A DNA stretch of 64,000 nt from Rana temporaria (lineage: Eukaryota; Chordata; Amphibia; Anura; Ranidae). Where the stretch lies: positions 111,241,764 through 111,305,763 of the forward strand of contig NC_053495.1 of the NCBI RefSeq assembly GCF_905171775.1. Reading direction: 5' to 3'. This document shows, piece after piece, positions 22,392-33,384 of this stretch. Position numbers and translations under genes: made by a program. The notes under the pieces were generated by a model. The model saw only the letters and a program-made list of their open reading frames with translations, had not been told where the DNA came from and ran no database searches. Numbering within the stretch: the first letter of the stretch is position 1; every line of letters starts with the position of its first letter.

Positions 22392-25088
22392 TAAGATTAG
22401 AGCAAACACCTATGCTACAGGCAACAAAGCGGGTAAATTGATGGAATTAAAAATTCAAGGACATAGAATTAAATCTAAGATTCCATTCCTTTATCACCCC
22501 CCATACCAAAGAAAAATGGCTTAAACCCCATGAGATAGCCAACGCATTCAGCACATACTACACTGACTTATATAATATTAAGGAAGATAAGAATACTATA
22601 CAACCGTCCCAAGATGACATATCTCAATTTCTAACACAATTCAACCTTCCCTCTCTTTCGCCATCACAGCTGTCTTCTCTTAATGTCCCTTTTACTGTCC
22701 CTGAAATATCGCAAACGATTCATAACCTCCCAAAACATTCCATCAAATCTTAGCTCCCAAACTGTGCAAAGTTTACAACTCTGCCGCAACCTCCTCCTTC
22801 CCCCAAGAAATGCTAAATGCGATAGTCATCCTCCCTAAGCCTGGAAAAGACCCGACATCGCCCCAGAATTTCCGCCCCATATCTCTACTTAACGTAGACG
22901 TGAAAATTTATGCAAAAGTAATTGCCAACAGATTAATTGACATTCTCCCATCTCTCATTCATAAGGACCAATCAGGATTCACAAAGGGACGCCAAGCCTC
23001 AGACGCTACAAGATGAATGATCAATATTATTCACCAGGTAGGAAACTCTGGTACCCCCTCTGTTCTCCTGTCCCTAGATGCTGAAAAAGCGTTTGACAGG
23101 GTGCATTGGGGGTACTTTTCATCAGCACTATGCAAATTAGTTTTTTCCAGGACAAATACATAACGCCATTATGGCCTTGTATTCCAGCCCTTCCGCCCAT
23201 GTATATTCAGCAGACTACCTATCATCCCCGTTTCTCATCTCTAACGGTACTAGACAGGGGTGTCCCCTTTTCCCCCTCGTATTCAACCTCGTAATGGAAC
23301 CCCTTGCGCAACACATATGCTCTAACACACATATAGCGTGCATCTTCATAGGGGGCCAGGAACACAAGATCAATTTGCTGACGATGTGATACTCATGTTA
23401 ACTAACCCTACCGCATCCCTCTCGGCAGTTCAGGAGACGCTAGCCTGGTTCAGTAGTATATCCTATTACAAAATCAATGAATCTAAATCTTATATTTTGA
23501 ACCTAGGGGTTAACACTCCAACAGGCATGTTATTACAGCAACAATTCCCATATGCATGGGCGGACCAAAGCATAACCTATCTTGGAGTCCAGCTGACTAA
23601 AACCACTAAAATGCTATTGCAACATAACTACATTCCTTTACGCAGCAAACTCCAAGATGATCTATGCAGGCTGGCGTTGCAGGAACTGTTGTGGATGGGC
23701 CTAGGTGTGAACACATCAGACTCATCAAAAAACGCAAAGCCGGAGGATCTGGCTATGTGGACTTCCAGGACTATTACATGGCCTCTGTGCTCACACAGGC
23801 TAGGGAGTGGTTCTTACCCTCCCCTCACACCATTTAGGGGCAAATGGAAGCTACCTACATACCGGGCAGAGACTTATCCACATGGCTACACTCCAATTCA
23901 TCCACATCTAAAATCCCCTCATATATTCCCCCTACAATGTTAGCTACAGCTCAAGTATGGAATAAATTTGTATGCCTTTGTCAAGATTACCCTGAAAAAA
24001 ACACGTTGAAAATCCCGATCCTTGCATTACAAAACATAGACCTAATTTCTTTCCCGAAGTGGCGAGAGAACTGCATCCTGTATATTAATGACCTCTTCAG
24101 CAATAATGTATTAAAGACATTTCCTGTCCTCCAAAGGGAATACCGACTACCTGGCTCTGACCTTTACCTTTATTTAGGGACACGACACTATTTGCATACA
24201 TCGCCTCCTTGGGAACGCAATATCCCCCGCCCTACATGGCTCTTTCTTAGCAACTCCATACCTACTCTGAAAGGAATTTCACTCTTTTATAACATTCTCC
24301 AGCAAAAAAATATCGTCTCTAAAACAGCCCCTCTGCTTAAATGGGAATCAGATTTAGTATGCACATACACAACAAACCAATGGGCTACAGCCTGCAAATC
24401 CACATATGATGTCACATGCTGTTCTACCCTCTGGGAACTGTCCATTAAAATTGCACAAAGATGATACTTGACTCCTGATAAAATGTCTAAATTTGATAAG
24501 ACTCTAAACAAAAAATGCTGGATACAGTGCGGAGGGAAAGGAGATATGCTCCATACTTTTTGGAGTTGCCCCTCATTGACACGCTTCTGGGAATCAACCT
24601 TCCAATTATTATCCGACATCTCTCAATTTGCAATTATTCCCAGACCTAGCTTAGCACTCTTATTTCTTGAACTGGACCAATACTCGTTAAAGTTAAAACA
24701 TACCATTGCCCACATCCTACTCTCAGCCAAACTGTGCATCACCAGGAAGTGGAAAAATCCTGCACCACCCACTCTGGGAGAAGTGATTCTAACAACCCAC
24801 TTATATTTCATTTACGAGCATACACTGGCACTAAGGAACAAAAACAAGGAACAAATCCTCAGACAATGGCACCCATGGTTGGTATGGTATAATAGCGAGA
24901 CAGGAATGTCAGGGCACACTGATACTTTCCCTAATTTACTCTCGCTGACTATTTGCATTGGGCAGCTCGTGTTATGTTTTCTAGAAATAGGCATTGGCTA
25001 TTGCGCTCGAATGGTACCTAAGCAAGGGGGGGGGGCTGGAATGAGCCTGGGGCACAGTCTTGAACCCGTAAGGGGTGTCCGGGATTGA

Positions 25089-25302
25089 AGCTCGTCCCCC
25101 CATCCTATAGTTCTCTTACATTAAGGTATTACACAGATTGCTATGCTTACCCACTGTAAATGCTGTATTCTTGCCTTTTACTGTAATACATGCGGTGTTG
25201 TTCTACCACAATAAGACACTCAATGTCGCACTTTTACTTTCCATTGTCAGCACATTGCCTTTACTATGTATATGTTACTTAATAAAAATCTATTGAAAAA
25301 AA
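25089..25302 (+). other. LINE A 3' UTR and A-tail
   Basis: AATAAAAATC followed by a run of A leads straight into the second copy of the target duplication at 25303. Confidence 0.7.
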
Positions 25303-25618
25303 AAACACGAACATAGTGACATACTACGTGTTTTTTCAGCTCTTTAGCGCCACCCTTTGGGCACCTTCTGCTAATGTTGTGTTTTGGTGATCATTGCTTT
25401 CCGAGCATGCGCGTTTGGACTTTGGACTTTTGTCTGACGGACTTGTACACACGATAGGAAAATATGATAACAGACCGTTATCTGAGGAAAATTTATAAGC
25501 CTGCCATCCAACATTTGTCCATGGAAAGTCTGATGGAGCGTACAAATGGTTGGATTTTAGGCCAAAAGTCTGTCAACACACCATTCCCGGTGAAAAATCC
25601 AATCGTGTGCACAAGGCT

Positions 25619-26050
25619 TTAATGACTCATTGTTACAGGATGACTTATGCTCTGCAGATATCCAGGCCACTATTTCCAACCGAATTTCTGACCATGGTAA
25701 TGACGATAGCTCTGCCCCAATACAGTGGGAGGCATTGAAATGTGTACTACACAGGGTCTAGACTTAAACAAATTTATCTTGCCCAGATTCAGGAATTGTC
25801 TTTTCGGATTACTGACTTGGAACGATCCCATAAACGCATCCAATCCTCGACCACCCAACTTGCCTTATCTGACGCTAAACTTAAACTTTTGAACTTGTTT
25901 GAACAGAAGACCTTGTCCATTAGGGACAAAGCACATAAACTTCTTTAGGTTGAAGCTAACAAGTCAGGTAGAATTCTAGCCAGAGCCCTCCATGCTAAAA
26001 ATAGCATTGCTTCTATTCCTAATGTTCTGTCCTCGCTACACGTTTGCCCC
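25619..26050 (+). pseudogene. LINE E fragment: linker between endonuclease and RT of ORF2
   Basis: It reads NDSLLQDDLCSADIQATIS and IQWEALKCVL, then QIQELSFRITDLERSH, LFEQKTLSIRDKAHKLL and SGRILARALHAK, over at least two frames. LINE C and D have matching segments (LNDSLLSD, KAKYMLHCN, MFARKL). It joins 9258 across the MITE and stops at the LTR beginning at 26051. Confidence 0.7.
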
Positions 26051-26577
26051 TGGCATGTATGTAGCTCAACATACAGTTTAAACCTTGAATCCTAAAATAA
26101 CCAGACTGTCTGTAACTTTGGATTTTTATTACAATGAACAGGTGGTGGCCATATAATAATAGGATGAACACGTATGCATGTATGGTGAAACTAAAAATAA
26201 ACAAACAGATAAATGAAAATATAATAATTGCATGAACCATAAACAAATGTCCACTAGGTATACAGTTAAACCATCTTTAGCATACCAGTGATGCTGCCTT
26301 AGAAGGACCAGGATTTTCCTAAGAAACATGTGGTGCAAGCTTAGCTGGCTCTCGTGCGGTATGTCCCAGTGGAGAAGATAAAAAAGAGATGTAGGAAGTG
26401 GAGCTAGTTATCAGTGATATGAATTGAAATGTGTATTAACCATAGAACACTGCCCATCGATAGTCTTTTGTTAGAGAGGCATCTAGTGGACAATGTTGGT
26501 ATTGCAAGCCCAGAAGATATTGTTTTTCCTTATAAGCCGAAGGCATGCCACTCCCCGTCTGGTATCATCAGATGCCA
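26051..26577 (-). repeat. 3' LTR of the BEL/Pao element
   Basis: Bounded by TGGCATGTATG and CAGATGCCA, TG...CA with a 5-bp inverted end (TGGCA/TGCCA). It starts five bases after the stop of the integrase frame on the minus strand. It contains a TTATAAG box near 26530. The size of 527 bp is usual for such LTRs. Confidence 0.7.
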
Positions 26578-26581
26578 CTAT

Positions 26582-27065
26582 TTATTTCTCAGATGAGAAC
26601 AATAAAATTAGTTCAGAAATTGGGTTGAGGAACAACTTTGTCTCCTTGTTTCTATGAATCTTGACTTCCACTTTTCTGACCTTACCATCCTTACTTGGAA
26701 AGGTGTTGGTGATGAGACCCAAAGGCCACTCATTCCTTTGAGACTGACAGTCCTTAACAAGAACAAGCTCTCCCCCTTTTAGGTTGGGCCTGTTGTCTTG
26801 CCATTTAGTAGGTGGCTGTAATATGGAGAGGTATTGCTTCCTCCACCTGTCCCAGAAGGTATATGCCAGACTTTTTACTTGTCTCCACTGGCGTAAGTAT
26901 AAGTCTTTAGTGGTTAAATTTCCATGGGGAGCACTGATTACTCCAGTTTTCTGTGTAAGGATACAGTCGATTTTATTTGCATAGGTTTCATGCTGTAGAG
27001 TAAGGATTGATAAGATAACTGTGGTTCTTTTGAAAGGCAAGAATGTAGTGACGTCATTGCGTACA
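26582..27065 (-). pseudogene. BEL/Pao integrase C-terminal domain (DUF5641 type)
   Basis: Continuous frame with LTQKTGVISAPHGNLTTKDL, LRQWRQVKSLAYTFWDRWRK, LSILQPPTKWQ, GELVLVKDCQSQRNEWPLG and KDGKVRKVEVKIHR. These are the hallmarks of the domain following the integrase core in BEL/Pao polyproteins; it probably binds DNA or chromatin. The catalytic DDE core upstream is missing. The frame ends properly at 26582, close to the LTR. The upstream ATG at 27145 is not the real start, since this was the end of a polyprotein. Confidence 0.85.
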
Positions 27066-27227
27066 ACAAGCATGCGCTCGTCACATTCATTGCCATCGCC
27101 GCCATCTTGCTGCACCCTACCTATGCCTAGGAAGCTACCGTGCATGTGTCAAAGTCATTTTGAGCATGTGCGGGTTTCCACAGCGACAGGTTAGTATACA
27201 CACTCTCAGGTTTCTCGGCAGAGAAAC

Positions 27228-27894
27228 TGTCAAGTCTCTGATGTGAGGCAGAGTGGCAGAGAGGGTGCCCCTTGTGGCTGAGTGCAGCACTCCCCTGGGA
27301 GTGATACAGGGGATACAGTGCCCAAATGTGCACGGGTTGCCAGTAGTGCTGCAACAGGCTGGTAAGCAGAATATGGCTGGGGTGCGCTGGGAAGCTATGT
27401 CAGTAGCCATGCAAGAAGAAGTCCTGAGTAGGCGTTTGCAGGATAAACCAGGAGCAGGGTTCGCAGCCAGGCCAGAGGTCATATACCGGGAGACAGTCCA
27501 AGAGCAAACAGGAGCAAGCTGGGTCATAAACAGTGGGCAGTGGATCGAAGAATAGTCAGCCAAGCAAAGGTCAGAGCGAGGAGATAATCGGGATCACGGG
27601 TTAAGCCAGAAGCAGAGGTCAAGCCAGGGGTTTCAAGGTAAACAGACACAGGAACACAGGAAGCTGATGACAATCCAGCAATTTGGGTCAGACAGTGGCA
27701 GCCTTTTATAGGCCAGCAGGGGGATCCACCTGTCACATGATGTGCCTATGGTGGACATTTCTTCTACTGGCAAGTTTGCCAGTACTTCCACGGCCATTTC
27801 ACTGACAGGGATCCACCTGTCACATGATGTGCCTATGGCGGACATTTCTTCTACTGGCAAGTTTGTCAGTACTTCCACGGACATTTCCCTGACA
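27228..27894 (-). mobile_element. Solo LTR, duplication GAAAC
   Basis: TGTCAAGTC...CCCTGACA is flanked by GAAAC at 27223-27227 and 27895-27899. On the minus strand it begins TGTCAGGGAAATGTCCGTGG, similar to the solo LTR at 9850 (TGTCAGGGAACCAACCGTGG). It is 667 bp against 672 bp. A CTTTTATAGGC box lies near 27710. It contains a tandem duplication of about 87 bp. Confidence 0.85.
27721..27894. repeat. Two tandem copies of an 87-bp unit in the solo LTR
   Basis: GGATCCACCTGTCACATGAT... through ...TTTCACTGACAG at 27721 is repeated from 27808 with four or so differences. Confidence 0.85.
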
Positions 27895-27990
27895 GAAACA
27901 CTGCTGAGAATCACGACAAGAAAATAGAGAACATGTTCTCTATTTTTCTCGTCAAGATTTTAGGCAGTTTTCTTGATGAGAAACCTGAAA

Positions 27991-28088
27991 GCCTCGTACA
28001 CACGTTCGGTTTTCTCGGCAAGAACCAGCAAGAAAACTGCTGGGAGAGCTTTCTTGCCGAGAAAACCGAGCGTGTGTACGAGGCTTTA
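27991..28088. repeat. Near-perfect hairpin of about 98 bp
   Basis: AAGCCTCGTACACACGTTCG through TTTTCTCGGCAAG pairs with CTTGCCGAGAAAACCGAGCG followed by TGTGTACGAGGCTTT. The stem is about 34 bp with two mismatches, and the loop about 30 bases. It is probably the deletion remnant of a MITE. Confidence 0.8.
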
Positions 28089-28090
28089 GA

Positions 28091-28220
28091 CTTCTGGAGC
28101 TCTAATGCTGAACTGATCCTTTGAGGTCACAGCTGTTTGAGTCACCTTTGAAAGAGTGAGCTTTATGGATAAAACAAGAAATAGCTTTAACAAGTGACTT
28201 CCATTTTGAGAATCTGTTAA
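28091..28220 (-). pseudogene. BEL/Pao RNase H-integrase linker, downstream part
   Basis: The minus strand reads RFSKWKSLVKAISCFIHKAH, a conserved phrase of BEL/Pao polyproteins after RNase H. It joins 29203-29382 in frame when the TTAA element between them is ignored with one TTAA kept. Confidence 0.7.
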
Positions 28221-29202
28221 CCGCTTAACGACCGCCGCATGTACTGTATATGTACGTCCACAGAATGGCACGTACAGGCAGATGGGCGTACATGTACGTC
28301 CCCACCTTTCCGCGGGTTGGGGGTCCTGGTACATGCAGTGGTCGGAAAACATCGGGGAGCGATCCGGGATGAGGGCGCGGCTATTCGTTTCTAGCCGCCC
28401 CCTCGCGATCTCTACCCGGAGCTGAAGAACGGGGAGAGCCGTATGTAAACACAGCTTCCCTGTGCTTCACTGTGGTGGCTGCATCGATCGTGTCTTCCCC
28501 TTTATAGGGAGACACAATCGATGACGTCAGACCTACAGCCACACCCCCCTACAGTTGTAAACACACACTAGGTGAAACATAACTCCTTCAGCGCCCCCTG
28601 TGGTTAACTCCCAAACTGCAACTGTCATTTTCACAATAAACAATGCAATTGAAATGCATTTTTTGCTGTGAAAATGACAATGGTCCCAAAAATGTGTCAA
28701 AATTGTCCGAAGTGTCCGCCATAATGTCACAGTCACAAAAAAAAAATCGCTGATCGCCGCCATTAGTAGTAAAAAAAATAATAATAAAAATGCAATAAAA
28801 CTATCCCCTATTTTGTAAACGCTATAAATTTTGCGCAAACCAATCGATAAACGCTTATTGCGTTTTTTTTTAACCAAAAATAGGTAGAAGAATACGTATC
28901 GGCCTAAACTGAGGAAAAAAAATATATATGTTTTTGGGGGATATTTATTATAGCAAAAAGTAAAAAATATTGAATTTTTTTCAAAATTGTCGCTCTATGT
29001 TTGTTTATAGTGCAAAAAATAAAAACCGCAGAGATGATCAAATACCACCAAAAGAAAGCTCTATTTGTGGGGAAAAAAGGACATCAATTTTGTTTGGGAG
29101 CCACGTCGCACGACCGCGCAATTGTCTGTTAAAGCGACGCAGTGCCGAATCGCAAAACCTGGCCTGGGCATTTAGCTGCCTAAAGGTCCGGGGCTTAAGT
29201 GG
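28221..29202. mobile_element. TTAA-flanked non-autonomous element
   Basis: TTAA at 28217-28220 and 29203-29206. The ends are CCGCTTAACGACC and, complemented, CCACTTAAGCCCCGGACC. No transposase. TTAA duplication fits piggyBac or Kolobok; the latter is well known from frog MITEs. I cannot choose between them. Confidence 0.75.
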
Positions 29203-29206
29203 TTAA

Positions 29207-29377
29207 ATATGTTAGATTTAAGCTGGTACTTTGAAGTTGCAGTCTGAAATATCAAGATCTCAGGACGGATGTCAGTATCTGAGTCTGGATCTACTAGTTC
29301 AATAGTGTCACTCTTAGAAACAGTATTCTCTGTATTGTACAAGAATGCAGGTCCTGTAAACCATGTTGTGTCTTTAA
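29207..29377 (-). pseudogene. BEL/Pao RNase H-integrase linker, upstream part
   Basis: On the minus strand: DTTWFTGPAFLYNTENTVSK then IELVDPDSDTDIRPEILIF. W-x-TGP-x-FL and the following acidic stretch are characteristic of BEL/Pao polyproteins. It is cut at its upstream end by the second TTAA element. Confidence 0.75.
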
Positions 29378-30956
29378 CCACTTCCATACTGGGCCTTTTT
29401 TGGCACTCCTCTCCTACATGCAAAAATCTAATTTTTTTTGCTAGAAAATTGTTTAGAACCCCCAAACACACATATGTATGTATAATGTGAAAGATTATGT
29501 TACGCTGAGTAAATACCTAACATGTCACGCTTTAAAATTGTACACACTCATGGAATGGCGCCAAACTTCAGTACCTAAAAATCTTCATAGGCGACGCTTA
29601 CATTTTTTTACTGGTTACCAGTTTAAAATCACAGAGGAGGTCTAGTGCTAGAATTGTTGCTTGCGATCTAACACATGTGACGATACCTCACATGTGTGGT
29701 TTGAACAGCATTTACATTTGTGGGCGGGACTTGCGCATGTGTTCGCTTCTGAGTGCGAGCTACCGGGGACAGGGGCGTTTTAAATATATATTTTTTTATT
29801 TACATTATTTTATTTTACTTATTTTTTTAACTACTTGCCGACCACCCACCGTCGTTATACGTCATCACTTTAAAGATGAATATCTCGGTAACGGCAGCAG
29901 CTGCTGCCACAATCGAGATATTCATCTCTTCAGTGGGCGGTCCGGTACACGATAACGGCGCCCTCCGCCGCTTACCGTAGCCGTCGGTAGCGGCGGAGGC
30001 GATCGGGACCGTTCGGCTGGTGACTGGGGACGAGACTGAAGGAAAAATCTCCTTCGCCCGTCCCCATAGCTCTGCTGGGCGGAAGTGACGTCAAAACGTC
30101 AGTCCCGCCCAGCGTCTTAAAGCAACATTTTTTTTGTTTTTGTCATTTGAAAAAATGACATTTCCCATTTTTTTTTTATTTTTTTTGCATTTAAGCCTAA
30201 ATATGAGATCTGAGGTCTTTTTGACCCCAGATCTCATATTTAAGAGGACCTGTCATGCTTTTTTTCTATTACAAGGGATGTTTACATTCCTTGTAATAGG
30301 AATAAAAGTGATAATTTTTTAAATTTTTTTATTTCAGTGTTAAAAATTGTAAAATAAATAAAAATAAATGCGAAAACCCCACAAAAAAAAATTTAAAGCC
30401 CCCCTTCCCGACGAGCTTGCGCGCAGAAGCGAACGCATACACGAGTAGCGCCTGCATATGAAAAATGTGTTCAAACCACACAAGTGAGGTATCGCCGCGA
30501 TCGTTTGAGCGAGAGCAATAATTTTAGCCTTAGGCCTACTCTGTAACTCAAAAAATGCAACCTGTAGAATTTTTTAAACATCGCCTATCGAGATTTTTAT
30601 GGGTAAAAGTTTGACGCCATGCCACGAGCGGGCGCAATTTTTAAGCGTGACATGTTGGGTATCATTTTACTCGGCGTAACATTATCTTTCACAATATATA
30701 AAATAATTGGGCCAAATTTATTGTTGTCTTATTTTTTAATTTAAAAAAGTGAATTTTTTCCAAAAAAAGTGTGCTTGTAAGACCGCTGCGCAAATACGGT
30801 GTGACAAAAAGTATTGAAATTACTGTCATTTTATTCTCTAGGGTGTTAGAAAAAAATATATATAATGTTTGGGGGTTTTAAGTAATTTTCTAGCAAAAAA
30901 AAATGTTTTAGTCTCGTAAACACCGAATCTGAAAAACAGGCCCGGGGCTAAAGTGG
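29378..30956. mobile_element. Second TTAA-flanked element, palindromic and composite
   Basis: TTAA at 29374-29377 and 30957-30960; ends CCACTTCCATACTGGGCC and, complemented, CCACTTTAGCCCCGGGCC. The two halves carry inverted copies of a block (CTCACATGTGTGGTTTGAAC near 29690, complement near 30470). An inner TAACTACTTGCCGACC at 29828 suggests a further nested relative. No coding frame. Confidence 0.65.
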
Positions 30957-30960
30957 TTAA

Positions 30961-31762
30961 TCAACCCAAAGAATGGGGGGCAGCTTCTCTTGATGGCTCT
31001 GGACCGTAGCTCTCCACGTTAGTAGAAATCCAAACCGACTGGATCCTGGACATCCATTTTTTGCTTTTTCCTTGCTGTGGTTTTACGCATTTGTATCATT
31101 GAGTGTGTTCATGTTTGGCCAATTGCTTTTTTGGACAAATAGATTTTGCATTTTTTACACTATGAGGAGGCGTCCTCTTTTGTTTTTTCCTTTTTATTTT
31201 TTATGGTGAGTCCATCCTATGCCCTACAAGGAAGCAGTGGATACTACTTCTATGTCCAGGATCCAGTCGGTTTGGATTTCTACTAGCGTGGAGAGCTACG
31301 GTCCAGAGCCATCAAGAGAAGCTGCCCCCCATTCTTTGGGTTGATTAAGCACGTTTGACCCACCACCGTATGGTTTTCCTGGGTCCACCACATCTGGTAA
31401 GGGTATTTAACCTCTTCTTACCTTGTTGATTGAAAACATCTCTGAATGGGATCGTAGCCACTGTTGCATTGGGAAATTAACCAACATCAGTTCTCATATA
31501 AGCTCTGAAGGCTGGAGTTATTTGGATGGACACCATATACACAACTTGAATGTGGTTCATGAATTTCACCATTCATTTTGAACTTTATCATTTATTGTTG
31601 CTTTTTCACATGTTAGATGTGTGTTTGGATACATCGCACCAGCGTTTTATCCTCCTAACCTAGATGTGTGTTTGGATACATCGCACCAGCGTTTTATCCT
31701 CCTAGCCTAACCTGTGTATGGTTAGGCTTCATGTTTGGCGCTGCACTTTTATTTTTCACTTA
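30961..31762. mobile_element. Foldback element with 120-bp inverted arms
   Basis: CAACCCAAAGAATGGGGGGC... at 30963 is the inverted copy of ...GCCCCCCATTCTTTGGGTTG ending near 31343. The arms include CCAAACCGACTGGATCCTGG and its complement. A 50-bp direct repeat (TAGATGTGTGTTTGGATACA...) occurs twice at 31614-31710. The right part ends GCGCTGCACTTTTATTTTTC, resembling the right part of the foldback at 34.6-42.0 kb. It interrupts the BEL RT frame. Confidence 0.6.
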
Positions 31763-32055
31763 TTGCCAAATATGTGTACCCTCATGTGATACTCTGAGAT
31801 GTCTTTGAAAGGATCATTGTCTCTGAACCAAAGGAACCTTAGGGAAGTTTCTGTCTTCCTCTCTGACCAGGAAGCAATGGAACATCTGTTGGATGTCAGC
31901 TATGAAGGCAATAGAATCTTTGTGGAAGCGTGAGAATACTCCCAGGAGTTTGTTGTTGAGGTCTGTTGTTGATGTCAAGAGGACATCGTTCAAGGAGACA
32001 CTCTTAAAATTTGGCACTAGAGTCGAACACTACTCTGATTTGACCTGGTTGGCAA
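31763..32055 (-). pseudogene. BEL/Pao reverse transcriptase fragment
   Basis: On the minus strand: QPGQIRVVFDSSAKF, LNDVLLTSTTDLNNKLLGVF, IAFIADIQQMFHCFLVREED, then after a one-base shift near 31845 LRFLWFRDNDPFKDI and EYHMRVHIFG. These are RT fingers and the motif A region (D in ADIQQMF). The YVDD-like active site and later RT are lost where the foldback begins. An in-frame stop or shift lies after SSAKF. Confidence 0.75.
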
Positions 32056-32715
32056 CAGTCAGGCAACGAGGAACAGAAGAACAGGCGGTGACGTCATCAC
32101 GTCGGGAGGAAGGGCTCCGCTTTGCATGTTCGCCGGCCGGCAACAAACTTTTTAAACAAACGCTCGTTATTCTTTTACCAAATGTGAGTAATTTTTCAAA
32201 TTGCTTTTTATCAATAAATATTTTTGCTGTACTACACTATGTCTGCTATTTTCCACTTATGATTCGTATGGTGGTGTCCGGTCACACTTGCGGGAGCTAA
32301 GGGCAGATCTGATCCAGGGAGAAGGATCCCTCCCCAAAGGCCGCGGCTGGGTCACAGCCGACTGTTGTCTAGCAACATCCCTCTGGTAAGCTGCTTTACA
32401 TAAGTGGTGGCAGGCTCTCACTACAGGAGTGTGCAGTGGATTCACGTGGTGACCAGCGTATTCTGTGTACAGCAAGATTTGGGTCTAGTGGAAGGAATTT
32501 AGACCTATCCACCTATCCACCTATTGGTTTTGGACTGAGTTTTTCCTACCATCCAGATTCATTATAGGGCTTGTGTACCATCCATCTATTGAAGTTTGGA
32601 CTGAGATTACACCCAGTCTGTGTTCTACAGCGCAGCTCAACCCCCCTCTTTTTTCCTATACATATTCCAGTGCATCTGCACATGAGCTGCAGCTTCCCTC
32701 ATTTTATTGTTTTTA
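32056..32715. other. Unassigned stretch
   Basis: Contains TCAATAAATATTTTTGCTGT near 32210 and a tandem CTATCCACC phrase near 32512. No coding frame of note. It may be another foldback-type repeat. Confidence 0.35.
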
Positions 32716-33322
32716 TTGCGGTAGATTCTGTAATAGACTCCGTAAATTGCGTGTGCGCTCCGGCAAAATGCCCGGCGTAAGCGCGCGCAATTTAAATGAT
32801 CCCGTAGGGGGCGGGAATCATTTAAATTAGGCGCGTTCCCACGGCGATCGTAGAGCGCATGCTCCATCGGGAAACGTTCCCAACGTGCATTGCGGCAAAG
32901 TGAACGTGAATGGCGTCCAGCGCCATTCACGAATCACTTACGCAAACTACGTAAAATTCAAATTTCGCGACGCGGGAACGACGGGTATACGTAACATTGG
33001 CTGCCCCTGCTAACAGGGGCAGCCTTATGCGAAAACCGTCGTACACAAACAACGTAAACTGCATACGCAGGGCTCGCGTAATGTTGTGAATCGGCGTTAG
33101 TATGCAATTTGCATACTATACGCTGAGCACAACGGGAACGCCACCTAGCGGCCATCGCAAGAATGCAGCCTAAGATATGCGGGCATAAGAGCCTTATGCC
33201 ACACATATCTTAGGCTGCAGTCGGTTTCTGAATCAGGAGCATTCGTTACGCCGGCGCAAGTAAGCAATTGCGCTGCAAAACGATGGTTACGCAGGCGCAA
33301 TTGCTCTCTGAATCCGGGCCAT
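32716..33322. mobile_element. Harbinger-type MITE, degenerate left end
   Basis: The right end CTCTCTGAATCCGGGCCA fits the family; the left end GCGGTAGATTCTGTAATAG is diverged. The inside has TTACGC, GCGTAACG and a CTTAGGCTGCA inverted pair as in 5184-5905. Confidence 0.55.
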
Positions 33323-33384
33323 TGTGTTTATCTATTGATAATAATTTTGTTCATGCACTGACAAGCGCAGTTTTTTCCCCTTAT

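Larger units (their letters stand above)
20417..25088 (+). pseudogene. LINE A ORF2, endonuclease and reverse transcriptase, heavily broken
   Basis: It starts MSFTVLSLNAKGFTHPAK, with CVQETYFAQ. A TA-flanked MITE breaks it at 20720. It resumes with FVSMYAPNQSQ, LLCGDFNLVPDY and SRIDLFL up to 21584. After another MITE, RT motifs appear in shifting frames: NFRPISLLNVDVK (about 22868), SLDAEKAFDR (about 23070), NGTRQGCPLFPL (about 23245) and FADDVILM (about 23375). The C-terminus (24468-25088) has CWIQCGGKGDMLHTFWSCP, the zinc-knuckle-like tail. Multiple stops and frameshifts, including a loss near 22740-22790 before the RT fingers, make it dead. It is clearly older than LINE B. Confidence 0.85.
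9386..25302 (+). mobile_element. LINE A, old L1/Tx1-type retrotransposon with nested inserts
   Basis: AAACACGAACATAGTG lies at 9370-9385 and again at 25303-25318, directly after an A-run and AATAAA. This is the signature of target-primed reverse transcription. Inside are an ORF1, an ORF2 with endonuclease and RT, and six inserts: two solo LTRs, LINE B, a mariner-like element, a TA MITE and a further MITE. Without them LINE A is about 5.6 kb. Both ORFs are broken many times. Confidence 0.9.
9259..25618. mobile_element. MITE with AGCCTCGTACACA ends, split by LINE A
   Basis: The left part is 9259-9385 and the right part 25319-25618. Ends AGCCTCGTACACATGATCGG and the complement of the right end (AGCCTTGTGCACACGATTGG) are inverted repeats. 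TTA is duplicated at 9256-9258 and 25619-25621, as in PIF/Harbinger elements. The MITE proper is about 0.43 kb; the rest is LINE A and its inserts. Confidence 0.8.
27131..28090. mobile_element. MITE relic of the AGCCTCGTACACA type, split by a solo LTR
   Basis: GAGCATGTGCGGGTTTCC and GGTTTCTCGGCAGAGAAAC at the left, and GCCTCGTACACACGTTCGGT at the right, resemble the MITE at 9259. The left end is degenerate. A palindromic segment lies at 27911-27953. Confidence 0.45.

Noticed and set aside
28533..28877. Minus-strand frame of 114 codons with hydrophobic segments
   Set aside because: It lies wholly in a TTAA-flanked non-coding element and is A/T low complexity.
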